Below are positions 1-9,511 of a DNA stretch of 64,000 bases, piece by piece; position 1 is the stretch's first letter; each line of letters opens with the position of its first letter. The DNA comes from JALYGJ01 sp963781705 (GTDB lineage Bacteria; Chloroflexota; Limnocylindria; Limnocylindrales; CSP1-4): NCBI GenBank assembly GCA_963781705.1, contig CAWAGP010000001.1, forward strand, positions 372,001-436,000, read 5' to 3'. Made by a program: the position numbers and the translations under genes. Under the pieces are notes generated by a model. It saw only the letters and a program-made list of their open reading frames with translations. It ran no database searches and was not told the origin of the DNA.

Positions 1-1
1 C

Positions 2-70
2 AGCCTGTCGATCCCGGGCTACACCGACTACGACCCGATGACGGTCCCGTCGTCGTGCACGGGCGCATAG
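2..70 (+). CDS. C-terminal end of probable sugar ABC transporter substrate-binding protein (partial)
   Basis: An open frame enters from the left edge and ends at a TAG at 68-70, giving 22 residues that finish in PSSCTGA. The fragment is too short for family assignment. It lies 81 nt upstream of a ribose-type ABC ATPase and its two permeases, where the periplasmic binding protein is usually encoded, so that role is inferred from position only. The 71-151 gap shows no strong terminator, so read-through into the ATPase gene is plausible. Confidence 0.4.
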   Translation, partial: SLSIPGYTDYDPMTVPSSCTGA

Positions 71-151
71 GCAACCGGTAACCAACTGGGCGGTGGACGC
101 CGGCTCGACCGGCTCCGCCGCCCAAACTTACCCACTCCCTGCAGAGATTTG

Positions 152-1741
152 ATGACTCTTACGACCACTGACCTGCTGCTCGAGGCGACCGACGTTTCGA
201 AGACCTACGGCGCGGTCGTGGCGCTCAAGGCGGCCTCCCTATCGGTGCGAACGGGCGAAGTCCACGCGCTGATGGGGGCGAACGGAGCCGGCAAGAGCAC
301 TTTCGTCAAGATCCTGACCGGCGCTGTTACGCCCGATACCGGCCGTATCGTCGTGCGTGGCCGTGTGCGCACATCTCACTCACCCGCCCAGGCGCGCCGC
401 AACGGGCTGTTGTCGGTCTACCAGGAGCCGACGGTCATTCCTGATCTCGACATCCGCGACAACCTGCGGCTGACCGACACGCCGATGGAGCCGTTTCGCC
501 ACTGGCTGGCCGAGCTGGGCCTGCCGGACCTCGACCTGTCGAGCCTCGCACGGCGGCTGCCGCTGGCGTCGCTGCGCATCGTCGACCTGGCGCGCGCACT
601 GGCCATCGAGCCCGACGTGCTGCTGCTCGACGAGATCACTGCCGCACTGCCGGCCAACCTGACCGAGCGCGTGCTCGAGGTCGTCGGCCGACACCAGGGC
701 GGCGATCGCTCGGTCATCTTCATCTCGCACCGCCTGCTCGAGATCGCGTCGATCTGCGACCGCGCGACCGTCCTGCGCAACGGCGAGAGCGTCGGCGTGG
801 TCGACGTCAGCGCCGGTTCGGAGGACAAGATCGTCGAGTTGATGCTCGGCGAGGGGGCGGGCGTGGTCGTCAAGCGAGAGGAGACAGCGGGGGCCGCTGC
901 CGACGCCGCCCAGCAGACCCCGCGCATCACCGCGCGGAAGCTCAACGACGGACGGCGGCTGCGCGACGGCACATTCGACCTCTATCCCGGCGAGGTGCTG
1001 GGCGTCGTCGCGCTCGAGGGCCAGGGGCAGGATGAGCTGTTCGACATCCTGTCGGGTGCCGCGCGACCGACGAGCGGATCGCTGCTCCTCGACGGCAAGC
1101 GCGTTTCGTTCCGCCATCCGGCGGACGCCATCCGCATGGGCATGGTCTTTGTCGCGGCCGACCGGGCCGAGGCGCTATTGATGCAGCGCTCGGTGCGCGA
1201 AAACATCTCGCTGCCGTTCTCGGCGCGCATCAGCCAGTGGGGCTGGATAAACCTGGGTCGCGAGGGACACAAGGTTGATAAGGCGGTCGAGACACTCCAG
1301 ATCGACGCGCGCGCCGGCGCCGAGGTGCGCCGGCTATCGGGCGGCAACCAGCAGAAGGTGACCATCGCGCGCTGGGTGGCCAGCGGCGTCAAGACCATGC
1401 TCTGCTTCGACCCCACGCGCGGCATCGACATCCGCACCAAGAACCAGATCTACGTGCTCCTGCGCGACCTCGCGGCGGCCGGCGCGGCGATCCTGCTTTA
1501 CACATCCGAGCTGAAGGAGATCCAGCTCGCGTGCGACCGGGTCATCGTGATCTTCGGCGGCGAAGTGGTGGCCGAGATGCCGGCCGCGGGAGCCGACGAA
1601 GCGACTCTGCTGCGCGCCGCACACAACCTCAAGCAGGACGCCGAGCTACCCGAAGAAGACGTCGCCAACACACCGGCACGGAAAGCGGCAGTGGCGACCG
1701 CAATCGACGAACCAACTACTACGCCGGCGGCCCAGCCATGA
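152..1741 (+). CDS. Sugar ABC transporter, double ATP-binding subunit (RbsA/MglA/XylG type)
   Basis: This protein of about 529 aa carries two fused nucleotide-binding domains and should energise ribose-type sugar uptake with the two permeases downstream. The N-terminal domain has a complete Walker A (GANGAGKST, about residues 42-50) and Walker B (LLLDE), but its signature region reads LPLASLRIV instead of a normal LSxGQ. The C-terminal domain has the usual degenerate Walker A of this family (EGQGQDE) together with a good signature (LSGGNQQK) and Walker B (CFDPTRG). A TTG lies directly before the ATG at 152; I chose the ATG. The stop overlaps the next start as ATGA. The substrate is inferred from the downstream ROK kinase and NagA to be an amino sugar or its derivative. 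Confidence 0.93.
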   Translation: MTLTTTDLLLEATDVSKTYGAVVALKAASLSVRTGEVHALMGANGAGKSTFVKILTGAVTPDTGRIVVRGRVRTSHSPAQARRNGLLSVYQEPTVIPDLDIRDNLRLTDTPMEPFRHWLAELGLPDLDLSSLARRLPLASLRIVDLARALAIEPDVLLLDEITAALPANLTERVLEVVGRHQGGDRSVIFISHRLLEIASICDRATVLRNGESVGVVDVSAGSEDKIVELMLGEGAGVVVKREETAGAAADAAQQTPRITARKLNDGRRLRDGTFDLYPGEVLGVVALEGQGQDELFDILSGAARPTSGSLLLDGKRVSFRHPADAIRMGMVFVAADRAEALLMQRSVRENISLPFSARISQWGWINLGREGHKVDKAVETLQIDARAGAEVRRLSGGNQQKVTIARWVASGVKTMLCFDPTRGIDIRTKNQIYVLLRDLAAAGAAILLYTSELKEIQLACDRVIVIFGGEVVAEMPAAGADEATLLRAAHNLKQDAELPEEDVANTPARKAAVATAIDEPTTTPAAQP

Positions 1742-2748
1742 CCGCGACGACAGCAAGCGTTGATCGCCCGCCCGTGACTGGCGCGGACGCGCTCAGGGCG
1801 TTCGCGCGCAAGAACGCCTGGGCGCTGGGGCTGCTCGGCTTCCTCGTCGTGCTGCTCATCTTCACCAAGTTCGTCAACCAGCACTACAGCCTGACCAGCC
1901 TGGCCAACTCGGCGACATCGGTGCTCCCGCTGGCACTCGCCGCCGTGGCGCAGGCCGTGGTCGTCATCTCGGGCGGCATCGACCTGTCGGTGAGTTCGCA
2001 GATGGCACTCACCAGTTGTGTCGCGGCCACGCTCATGGCGAGCTATCCCGGTGACGTAACCGCCGTGGGCATCGTCCTGCTGGTGCTGGCGCTCGGACTG
2101 TTCGTGGGCGCGGTCAACGGCGCGCTGGTCGTGCTGACCAAGGTGCCCGACATCATCGTCACCTTGGCCACCTACTTCGTCTGGGCCGGCTTTGCCCTGC
2201 TCGTTCGGCCGGCGCCCGGTGGCAGCGCGGCGGGCTGGCTCAAGGATCTCGTGATCGGCCCACTGGGCATCGAGTTGCTGCCCAAGGCAGCGGTCGTTCT
2301 GGTGGTCATCGTGGCCGTGATCTGGATCCCCCTCTCCCGCTCGCGCCTGGGGCTGTCGCTCTACTCCGTCGGCAGCAATCCGCTGGCCGCGTTCAGGAGC
2401 GGAGTGGCGATCAACCGGACCAAGTTGTTGTCGTACGTCATCGGCGGCCTGATCGCGGCCTTCGCCGGGTTGTCACTGACGGCCAGCACCGGCATCGGGT
2501 CGCCGGTACCCGAGCCCACCTACGTGCTGATCAGCATCGGCGCGGTCGTGCTCGGCGGAGTCAGCCTGGCCGGCGGCGTCGGCGGCATTTTCGGCCCGGT
2601 CGTCGCTGTCGTCGTGCTGCAGCTGATCCGCGACGACATGACCTTCATGCACGTGGATTCCAACTACGGCCTGGTCGCCCAGGGTTTCATCCTGATCGGC
2701 GTGCTGATGGTCGGTAGCTTCCTGCAGATGAGGAGGGCCCGGGCGTGA
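1738..2748 (+). CDS. Sugar ABC transporter permease (RbsC/BPD_transp_2 family)
   Basis: A polytopic inner-membrane protein of 336 aa with roughly eight to ten hydrophobic segments. It carries the family's conserved loop around SGGIDLSV (about residues 78-85) and a later motif VGSNPLAAFRSG, which contacts the ATPase in this class. The start ATG at 1738 lies inside the stop of the ATPase gene (ATGA), so translation is probably coupled. The next permease begins at a GTG overlapping this stop. It is expected to form a heterodimeric channel with that neighbour. Confidence 0.93.
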   Translation: MTATTASVDRPPVTGADALRAFARKNAWALGLLGFLVVLLIFTKFVNQHYSLTSLANSATSVLPLALAAVAQAVVVISGGIDLSVSSQMALTSCVAATLMASYPGDVTAVGIVLLVLALGLFVGAVNGALVVLTKVPDIIVTLATYFVWAGFALLVRPAPGGSAAGWLKDLVIGPLGIELLPKAAVVLVVIVAVIWIPLSRSRLGLSLYSVGSNPLAAFRSGVAINRTKLLSYVIGGLIAAFAGLSLTASTGIGSPVPEPTYVLISIGAVVLGGVSLAGGVGGIFGPVVAVVVLQLIRDDMTFMHVDSNYGLVAQGFILIGVLMVGSFLQMRRARA

Positions 2749-3740
2749 CCGCCGCCACCGGCACCGCCAACGACAGGGCCTGGCTGCGCCCGGCCGCGTG
2801 GCGCAACCTGCTGCGCGACTACCCGCTCATCCCGCTGACCATCCTGCTGGTCGTGCTGGTCATCGTCGTCGAACTGGCGCGACCGGGCACGGTCAATTCG
2901 GGCTGGGCTTCGAACGCCGTCCGCCAGGCGGCCGTGCTCGCCATCCTGGCCGGCTGCCAGACGCTGACGATGCTCACCGGCGGCATCGACCTGTCGGTCG
3001 CTTACGTGGCGTCGATGTCAGGCTTCGTCACCGCCACTTTCGTCCACCAACCGGGCGGCTGGGTCCTTGGCGTCGCCGTCGCACTCGGCGCGGCCGCGCT
3101 GGCCGGCCTCGTCAATGGCGTTGGCGCCGGCATCTTCCGCGTCCATCCGCTGATCATGACGCTGGGCATGGGCCTGATCGTCTTCGGCTTCTCCAACGTG
3201 TGGCAGTTGCAGAACGTGCAAACGGGTTCTGGCGTGCCGGTCGAGCTGCGCACGATCGGCAGCGGCCTGACGTTCGACGTGATCCCCAACGACCTGCTCG
3301 TGTTCGTGCCGGTGGCGATCGTGCTGATCCTGATGTTGAGGCGCACCGGATTCGGCCGCATGCTGTACGCGATCGGCGACAACCCGGTCGCCGCCCGCCT
3401 GTCCGGAGTGCGTTCGTGGCAGGTGCTCGTCGTCCTGTACGTCATCTCGGCCCTGCTGGCCGCCACTGCCGGATTGGTCCAGTCGGGCCTGTCGAACACG
3501 GCCAGCGTCTCGCTCGTCACGCCGTACCTGCTGCCGTCGGTCGCAGCGGCGGTCATCGGCGGGACGTCGATCCTGGGCGGCCGCGGCGGCTACTCGGGCT
3601 CGATCGTCGGCGCGCTCATCCTGACCGTGCTGGGCGGCTTCTTGAGCATCATCCTGCCCGAACCGTGGCGCCAGATCGTGTTCGGCTCAATCGTGGTGCT
3701 CGTGGCGGCTGCGTACACGCGCGTCACCGCCGAGGCCTGA
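2745..3740 (+). CDS. Sugar ABC transporter permease, second subunit (RbsC family)
   Basis: A 331-aa hydrophobic protein paralogous to its upstream neighbour, with the matching motifs TGGIDLSV and IGDNPVAARLSG. It starts at a GTG overlapping the previous stop (GTGA) and ends two bases before the ROK kinase start. Two different permeases with one double ATPase is a known arrangement in the ribose/autoinducer-type subfamily. Function: the second half of the transmembrane channel for the imported sugar. Confidence 0.92.
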   Translation: MTAATGTANDRAWLRPAAWRNLLRDYPLIPLTILLVVLVIVVELARPGTVNSGWASNAVRQAAVLAILAGCQTLTMLTGGIDLSVAYVASMSGFVTATFVHQPGGWVLGVAVALGAAALAGLVNGVGAGIFRVHPLIMTLGMGLIVFGFSNVWQLQNVQTGSGVPVELRTIGSGLTFDVIPNDLLVFVPVAIVLILMLRRTGFGRMLYAIGDNPVAARLSGVRSWQVLVVLYVISALLAATAGLVQSGLSNTASVSLVTPYLLPSVAAAVIGGTSILGGRGGYSGSIVGALILTVLGGFLSIILPEPWRQIVFGSIVVLVAAAYTRVTAEA

Positions 3741-3742
3741 CC

Positions 3743-4663
3743 GTGGGCGCCGCCGCGCCGCCGACCCGCCACCTTGGCCTCGACCTGGGCGGCACCAAGA
3801 TCAAGTGGACGGTTGTCGAGCACGCCGGCGATGCGTGGCAGGTCATCGCCCGCAACCAGGTGGACACGCGGGCGTCCCGCGGCCCTGATGCGGTAATCGA
3901 CCGGCTGGCCAAGGTTGGTGCTGAAGCAGTTACCCGCCAGCCGGGCGTCTCGACCGTGGGCATCGGCATTCCCGGGCTGTTCGATCCGAACGCCGGTACC
4001 ACGCGGCTGCTCATCAACCTGCCCGGCGACTGGCAGGGCAAGCCCGCTGCGGCGGTCGTCGGCGGCGCGTTGGGACTGCCGGCGCACCTGATCAACGACG
4101 CGCGCGCCTTCGGCCTGGCCGAGTTGCGGCTGGGCGCCGGCCGGGGCGTCAAGGCGATGATCGGCCTGACCCTGGGCACCGGCGTGGGCGGGTTCGTCGC
4201 CATCGACGGCCACGTGCTGCACGACCACGACGGTACGACCGGCGAATTGGGCCACCAGACGATCAACCCCGATGGGCCGTGGTGCTCGTGCGGCAATCGC
4301 GGCTGTCTCGAGGCTTATGCGCGATCCGACCAGATGGCCGCCGCCTGCGGCGCGCCGAGCGCCGGCGAAGCGGTCAATCGAGCCCACGCCGGCGACGAGC
4401 GGGCGCGCGCCGGCATGGCCGACATCGGCCGCTACCTGGGCATCGGCATCGGCAACATGATCGTCGCGCTGACGCCCGACCGGGTGATCATCGGCGGCGG
4501 CCTGGCCGCGGCCGGTGACTTGCTGATTCCCCACATCTGGGAGGAGCTGCGCCGGCGCGTCCACGTGACGTCGCTTGGCCTGGTCGAGATCGTGACCGCC
4601 GAGCTCGGGCCGTGGGCGGGCGCGATCGGCGCCGCCGTGCACGGCGCGGAGGCGACATGGTGA
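3743..4663 (+). CDS. ROK-family sugar kinase
   Basis: A 306-aa cytoplasmic ROK protein with no DNA-binding extension, so a kinase rather than a NagC/XylR-type repressor. Visible hallmarks are the ATP-binding motif DLGGTK near the N-terminus, the catalytic Asp in NDAR, LGTGVGG, the zinc-site His in GELGHQ and the zinc motif CSCGNRGCLE. The chosen start is the GTG at 3743, two bases after the permease stop; the open frame extends further upstream only as a shadow of the permease gene. The gene overlaps nagA by 7 nt. It probably phosphorylates the imported amino sugar (GlcNAc/ManNAc-like) at position 6, feeding the deacetylase; the exact sugar is inferred. Confidence 0.9.
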   Translation: MGAAAPPTRHLGLDLGGTKIKWTVVEHAGDAWQVIARNQVDTRASRGPDAVIDRLAKVGAEAVTRQPGVSTVGIGIPGLFDPNAGTTRLLINLPGDWQGKPAAAVVGGALGLPAHLINDARAFGLAELRLGAGRGVKAMIGLTLGTGVGGFVAIDGHVLHDHDGTTGELGHQTINPDGPWCSCGNRGCLEAYARSDQMAAACGAPSAGEAVNRAHAGDERARAGMADIGRYLGIGIGNMIVALTPDRVIIGGGLAAAGDLLIPHIWEELRRRVHVTSLGLVEIVTAELGPWAGAIGAAVHGAEATW

Positions 4664-5778
4664 CGACACTCAGCGGCCGGCTGGTGCTGGACGATCACGT
4701 CGCGGCCGGCCGGCTGACGATCGAGGACGGCCGAATCGCGGCGCTTGACCTCTCGGACGACGTTCCCGCCGACGCGCCCTTCATAACCGCCGGCTTCGCC
4801 GACGTCCACGTCCACGGTTGGGGCGGCCACGACGCGATGGGCGGCCGCGCCGCACTCGATGGCATGTCGCGCGCACTCTTGCGGCACGGCATCACGTCGT
4901 TCCTGCCCACTGCGGTCAGCGCACCGCTCGATAAGCTCGCGGACTTCGCCGAGACGGTCAGAGCATGGTCGCCCGACGCCCCGCCCGACGGCGCCCAGCC
5001 GCTCGGCTTCAACCTCGAGGGCCCGTTCCTGGCACAGGCACGTCGCGGCGCGCACGATCCCGCGTTGCTGCGCAACCCGGCTGACGTGCCGCGCGCGCAA
5101 GTCGAGCCGCTGGTCGACTCGATGCGCGTAATCACCATGGCGCCGGAGCTGCCCGGCGCGCTCGATCTCATTCGCTGGCTAAACGCGCGGGGCGTGGCCG
5201 TCTCGCTGGGTCACTCGGCGGCGACCTTCGACGAGGCCGTGGCCGGCTACGCGGCCGGCGCGCCCACTACCACGCACATCTTCAACGCCATGACCGGCAT
5301 CGAGCACCGTGCGCCCGGCCTGGCGGTGGCCGCGCTGACCGACGATGACGTGTATGTCGAGCTCATCGCCGACGGCATCCACGTCGACCGCGCGCTGTGG
5401 CCGATCATCACGCGCCTCAAGCCAACTAACCGGGTGCTGCTCGTCAGCGATGCGATATACCTCGCCGGCACGGGTGAGGGCCGTGGCAGCCTGGGCGGGC
5501 TGGCGGTGGAGGTCAGCGACGGCCGCGTGACCCTGGTCGGGACGACGACGCTGGCGGGTTCAGTGCTGTCACTCGACGTCGCCGTGCGCAACCTCGTGAA
5601 GAGCGGCGCGGCGCTGCCGGCGGCTGTGGCCGCCGCTTCACGCAACCCGCTCGCCCTGCTGGGCGTGACCGACCGCGGCCGGCTCGCGGTGGGCCAGCGC
5701 GCTGACCTGATCGAGCTCGACCCGGACCTCGCCATCCACCGCGTGATGCGCGCCGGCGAATGGGCATATGGGGCCTAG
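4657..5778 (+). CDS. nagA: N-acetylglucosamine-6-phosphate deacetylase
   Basis: A 373-aa amidohydrolase-superfamily protein that removes acetate from N-acetylglucosamine 6-phosphate. Metal and substrate motifs are all present: HVH at about residues 51-53, the Glu in NLEGPF, the His in LGHSAA, the family signature THIFNAM and the catalytic Asp in VSDAIYLAG. The length matches the family norm of about 380 aa. The ATG at 4657 overlaps the ROK gene by 7 nt; upstream residues in the same frame are out-of-frame reading of the kinase gene. It is the last gene of the amino-sugar uptake operon. No glucosamine-6-phosphate deaminase is seen in the window. Confidence 0.93.
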   Translation: MVTTLSGRLVLDDHVAAGRLTIEDGRIAALDLSDDVPADAPFITAGFADVHVHGWGGHDAMGGRAALDGMSRALLRHGITSFLPTAVSAPLDKLADFAETVRAWSPDAPPDGAQPLGFNLEGPFLAQARRGAHDPALLRNPADVPRAQVEPLVDSMRVITMAPELPGALDLIRWLNARGVAVSLGHSAATFDEAVAGYAAGAPTTTHIFNAMTGIEHRAPGLAVAALTDDDVYVELIADGIHVDRALWPIITRLKPTNRVLLVSDAIYLAGTGEGRGSLGGLAVEVSDGRVTLVGTTTLAGSVLSLDVAVRNLVKSGAALPAAVAAASRNPLALLGVTDRGRLAVGQRADLIELDPDLAIHRVMRAGEWAYGA

Positions 5779-5844
5779 GCGGACACCTCACCGGGCCGGT
5801 CGGCCCTTGACCCCCGCGCCGGCAACCATCAGGCTGCCCACGAA

Positions 5845-6042
5845 ATGACCGACGAGCCAACACGAACCAAGAAGAAGGGCCTCGCCGCGCGCGTTGGGGA
5901 GGCACTCGGTGAAGCGCTCGAGGCGGTCGCCGGCGGCAACGCCGCGAACGAGCTGAGCGTCGACCCCGAGCCCATCGCCGATGGGAGCTCCATGACCGAC
6001 GAGCAGCGCAAGCAGCGCGACGACAAACAAGAGTCCAACTAG
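5845..6042 (+). CDS. Small hydrophilic protein, unknown function
   Basis: A 65-residue, highly charged open frame beginning MTDEPTRTKKKG, with a central Ala/Glu-rich stretch that could form an amphipathic helix and an acidic C-terminus. No Cys, signal peptide or membrane segment. There is no clear Shine-Dalgarno sequence. An Arg-poor, Lys/Glu-rich composition is unlike the Arg-rich shadow frames of this GC-rich DNA, which supports it being real; a competing antisense frame covers the same bases. It ends 13 nt before the lipoprotein gene. Confidence 0.42.
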   Translation: MTDEPTRTKKKGLAARVGEALGEALEAVAGGNAANELSVDPEPIADGSSMTDEQRKQRDDKQESN

Positions 6043-6055
6043 CGCGCAGCCGAGC

Positions 6056-7000
6056 ATGCGGCGATTCGGTGCGCCAGCGGCCAGGGCAGCGATGACAGTC
6101 GCGACGCTTGCTCTCGCCCTGAGCGCATGCGCGAATATCGACCGGACCGATTACAACTCGTCGGTAGGAGATCAGGCGCTGCGCGATCGGGCGCAGCAGA
6201 TCCTCGGGCGCTGGAAGAGCGCCGCGCAAGCCGCGCCCACGGATTCGGTCACCATTGCTGGTGACCTGACGAACGGCGGCGGATGGGACGGGCCGAACGC
6301 CGACGATCAGAAGATTGCCTTCCTGTCGGGCGTGATCGAGGCGTCCCCGCCGCTGCAAACCATTCAACTGCGGGTCGGATTGGTCGCCTGGCAGGACGGG
6401 TGGACACAGCCCGTTGCACTGCTCTCGGCTGCTGAGGCGTTCGAGAGGATGAAGCGCGAAGAAATGGACAGCGGCAGCACCTGTCCTGAATGCCGGCCGC
6501 TCACGGTCACGGGCGCAACGCTGGTGACCGGCGAAATCGAAACGCCGCTCGGCTCGGCGAATGCGCCACTGTGGCAGTTCGAGTGGGCGCCGGGCGACAC
6601 GCCGCTCCAGCCGATCACTTACGTCGCGATCAGGGACGTGGTCGTCCTGCCGCCGTCAGATGCTCATCTCGTCAGGGCCATGCATGTCCAGAAGGCCTAC
6701 GGCAGTGCTGCAGCCGCCGACGTAACCGTCGAGTTCATCGGGTCACCGAATTCGGGCGACGAGGCTTGCGGTGAGGACTACACCGCAGAGGCCGTCGAGT
6801 CGGACCGCGCCGTCGTCATCATCGTGCACGAGGAGTCGTCGTACACGGGACCATCCGTGGGCTGTACTTTGTTAGGTGCGGGGCGCACGGCCGTGGCCCA
6901 CCTGGCGGCGCCCCTCGGCCAGCGAGTGCTGTTGGATATCCAGGACGGCAACCCCATCCCGTTGAGCAACGAAGCGCCGCCTCCCGATCGCGTCCGCTAG
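6056..7000 (+). CDS. Predicted lipoprotein, unknown function
   Basis: A 314-aa protein beginning with an Arg-containing n-region, a hydrophobic stretch and a lipobox-like LALSAC (Cys near residue 24), indicating a lipid-anchored envelope protein. The mature part is soluble, has a Cys pair SGSTCPEC about a third of the way in and two further Cys (DEACGED, VGCTLLG), so disulfides are possible. No recognised catalytic motif was found. It stands between a small ORF and the convergent reductase gene at 7091. Confidence 0.72.
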   Translation: MRRFGAPAARAAMTVATLALALSACANIDRTDYNSSVGDQALRDRAQQILGRWKSAAQAAPTDSVTIAGDLTNGGGWDGPNADDQKIAFLSGVIEASPPLQTIQLRVGLVAWQDGWTQPVALLSAAEAFERMKREEMDSGSTCPECRPLTVTGATLVTGEIETPLGSANAPLWQFEWAPGDTPLQPITYVAIRDVVVLPPSDAHLVRAMHVQKAYGSAAAADVTVEFIGSPNSGDEACGEDYTAEAVESDRAVVIIVHEESSYTGPSVGCTLLGAGRTAVAHLAAPLGQRVLLDIQDGNPIPLSNEAPPPDRVR

Positions 7001-7044
7001 CCCTCGACACGCTAAGGCTTGACTGCTCGAGGTCTATGCGGGCC

Positions 7045-7060
7045 TGACTGAGCCCGCGGA
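7045..7060. repeat. 16-bp intergenic repeat, copy 1
   Basis: TGACTGAGCCCGCGGA occurs here, between two convergent genes, and again exactly at 20111-20126 in another intergenic gap. Here it is followed at about 7064-7075 by the palindrome GCAGGCGCCTGC, which could be part of a termination hairpin. The function of the repeat is unknown. Confidence 0.45.
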
Positions 7061-7090
7061 TGGCAGGCGCCTGCGGATCAGCCGACGCTC

Positions 7091-9289
7091 CTATTCCGCT
7101 GACGCGGCTGCCGGCTCCAGTTCTGCCATGAGCTCCAGGATGCGCTTGGTCGTATACGACGGCCCCTCCTCGCGCGTCAGTTGGCCGAGCACGTCGATGG
7201 GCAGGTCGTCGACGATCGCGCCGTTGGGGTTGAACAGCAGGTGCTGGTCGACCGCCAGGCCGAACGCGGCACCCTCCTTGACCGCGAAGTACAGGTTGCG
7301 CGGCCTGATCGAGTCACCCACGTTGAGCACGTTCACGCCCGCTGCACGCAACTCTTCGAAGAGCGCCGTCTCCGGCCGCGTATGGCAGGTGACGATCTCG
7401 TCGACGGCCAGCGTCGTGCGGTTGAAGTCCTTGTCCTGCAGCACGACCTCGCCGTCGCGAATCTCGGCCACGGTCGTGCCCGTGATCACCTCGACCGGGA
7501 ACGGGTATGGCCGCGAGTCGAGGGCCTCCGCGTCGCCCTGCGCAAAGCGCTTGCGCAGCACGTACATGTGGATGACCTCCACCTCCGCGGCGAAGTCGCG
7601 GTTCTCGGTCACGATGGTGACCTGCTTGCCGATGTTGGCCAGGAACGCGGCGGTGTCGACGGCGGCGTAGTGATCGCCCCATAGCAGCACGCGCGCGCTC
7701 TTCTCACCGAGTTTGCGCAGGTGGCGGCTGCCCGGATGGCACTCGCACGCGACCTTGGGGCAGGCCATCGCTTCCTCGAAGGCGATGACGCGCGAGGTGT
7801 CGCCGACGACCGGTGGCACGTACGAGCTGGCGCCGGTCGCGTTGAGCACGACGTCGTAGTTGCGCAGCTCGTCGACGGTCGGCGCGCGGTTGAGCCGGAT
7901 GTCGACGTGCAGGTCGAGCAGCTGGTCGCGGATCCAGTCCAGGTACCAGCGCATCTTCTCCTTGCCGGGCACCAGGCAGACGTACTTCATCGCGCCGCCC
8001 AGCTCACCCGACTGCTCGAACAGCGTCACCAGGTGGCCGCGCTCGGTGGCGATGCGCGCCGCCTCCATGCCCGCCGGTCCGCCACCGACCACGGCGACGT
8101 TGACCGGCTTGTCGCTCCTGCTCATCTGGGCGAAGGCCGGGTTGCCGCAGGCCGGATTGATCGAGCACGCGATCTCGTGCTTGGCCATCAGCGATTCCTG
8201 CCAGCAGCCGCCCAGGCACGAGATGCACCGGCGGATGGACTTGACCTTGCCGTACTTGGCCTTGACCGGCCAGTAGGGGTCGGCCAGCAACTGGCGAGCG
8301 AGGCCGACCAGGTCGGTCTTGCCCTCGGCCAGGATCTGCTCGCAGTACTCGGGATCGCGCAGCGAGTGCGCGGTGATGACCGGGATCTTGACCTGTTTCT
8401 TGGTCATCTCGGCGGCGTATGTTGCCCAGCCCTGCGGGTAGTGCATCGGGTCGAACCCGGCGCCCGGGCTTTCCTGCATGCCCATCGACAGGTCGACCGC
8501 GGCGCAGCCGGCACGCTCGAGCAGCCGGGCGATCTCGACGCCCTCCTCTGCCCCGCGGCCGCCGGCGTAGTACTCGTCGAAGGAGTAGCGCACCAGCAGC
8601 GGGAAGCTCCTGCCGCACTTGCGCTGGATCGAGTCGACCACCGCCAGCAGGAAGCGCATGCGGTTCTCGAACGAGCCGCCGAAGCGATCGGTGCGCATGT
8701 TCAGGAACGGACTCATGAACTCGGACAGCAGGTAGCCGTGCGCGGCGTGCAACTCGACCGCGTCGAAACCGGCCTGCTTCACCCGCCAGGCGGCCTCGCT
8801 GAACATGTCGACCAGCTCGAGGATCTCGGGGATCGACGCCGCGCGGATCTCCTTGCCCTTTTCCTCGGCGTTCTCGTAGACGATCTCGTGGCCGGCCGAC
8901 CAGGGCAGCTTGAGCACGCGATCGGTGGCGCCCAGCGTGTTGTAGCGCGGGATGGCCGACTGCCGGCCGGGGTGCTGGAGTTGCACGGCGCACTTGGCGC
9001 CGTAGCGGTGCATCGACTCGGCCAGGCGCGCAAGGCCGGGCACGTAGTTGTCGCCGTCGGCGGCGAGGCAGGTCACCGTCGGGCGGCCGGACTTGGCGTC
9101 GGGCGTGGTCGCGCCGACGATGATGAAGCCGGCGCCGCCACGGGCGATCTCACCGTGATGGGCGATGTCGTGCTCGCTGACCTCGCCGTCGGCGTGCGAC
9201 GAGCTGATGTCGGTCGGGACGTGGACGATGCGGTTGGCCAGCTCGATGTTGCCGAGCTGCAGTGGGCTGAAGAGGTGCGGGAAGGCCAT
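7091..9289 (-). CDS. NADH:flavin oxidoreductase / 2,4-dienoyl-CoA reductase-like Fe-S flavoenzyme
   Basis: A 732-aa old-yellow-enzyme family protein of the FadH/BaiCD/trimethylamine-dehydrogenase architecture. An N-terminal FMN TIM barrel shows HPGRQ, ELHAAHGYL and FGGSFENR. A 4Fe-4S cluster loop follows (CISCLGGC plus a later Cys in EIACSIN). The C-terminal part has an FAD-binding GGGPAGMEAA and a second nucleotide-binding region. It is some 60 aa longer than E. coli FadH. A likely SD (AAGGAG) lies 9 nt upstream. It probably reduces an enoate or enoyl-CoA; the substrate is unknown. The gene is divergent from an AraC regulator across 222 bp, which suggests regulation by that protein. Confidence 0.9.
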   Translation of the reverse strand: MAFPHLFSPLQLGNIELANRIVHVPTDISSSHADGEVSEHDIAHHGEIARGGAGFIIVGATTPDAKSGRPTVTCLAADGDNYVPGLARLAESMHRYGAKCAVQLQHPGRQSAIPRYNTLGATDRVLKLPWSAGHEIVYENAEEKGKEIRAASIPEILELVDMFSEAAWRVKQAGFDAVELHAAHGYLLSEFMSPFLNMRTDRFGGSFENRMRFLLAVVDSIQRKCGRSFPLLVRYSFDEYYAGGRGAEEGVEIARLLERAGCAAVDLSMGMQESPGAGFDPMHYPQGWATYAAEMTKKQVKIPVITAHSLRDPEYCEQILAEGKTDLVGLARQLLADPYWPVKAKYGKVKSIRRCISCLGGCWQESLMAKHEIACSINPACGNPAFAQMSRSDKPVNVAVVGGGPAGMEAARIATERGHLVTLFEQSGELGGAMKYVCLVPGKEKMRWYLDWIRDQLLDLHVDIRLNRAPTVDELRNYDVVLNATGASSYVPPVVGDTSRVIAFEEAMACPKVACECHPGSRHLRKLGEKSARVLLWGDHYAAVDTAAFLANIGKQVTIVTENRDFAAEVEVIHMYVLRKRFAQGDAEALDSRPYPFPVEVITGTTVAEIRDGEVVLQDKDFNRTTLAVDEIVTCHTRPETALFEELRAAGVNVLNVGDSIRPRNLYFAVKEGAAFGLAVDQHLLFNPNGAIVDDLPIDVLGQLTREEGPSYTTKRILELMAELEPAAASAE

Positions 9290-9511
9290 GATCGGCGGCT
9301 CCTTGTGACGCGCAGTTCTCGACGTATTCGATCGTCCGCCGATCCTTGGCCGGCGGCAATGCCACGCCGGGTCGATGCGCTGTCATAAGCGGCTGCGCTC
9401 GGTTCGCCTCGGTCCACATGGCCCCGTGGCTGTCGTCCTCTTGGCCCTGTTGGCCGTGGCCGTCAGTCGGCCATCGTTGGATCGTGGCAGCTCCACGTTT
9501 GGCAACTGGAA

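Noticed and set aside
2798..3742. N-terminal extension of the ROK kinase frame into the permease gene
   Set aside because: The extension is Arg/Pro/His-rich out-of-frame reading of the permease; the kinase fold begins after the GTG at 3743.
5788..6057. Minus-strand 89-codon frame with an apparent hydrophobic start
   Set aside because: No SD and no conserved motif; the plus-strand small protein has a more protein-like Lys/Glu composition. Neither is certain.
7721..9388. 555-codon plus-strand frame opposite the flavoenzyme
   Set aside because: Composition typical of shadow frames (His/Gln/Arg/Leu rich) and fully covered by a conserved minus-strand gene.
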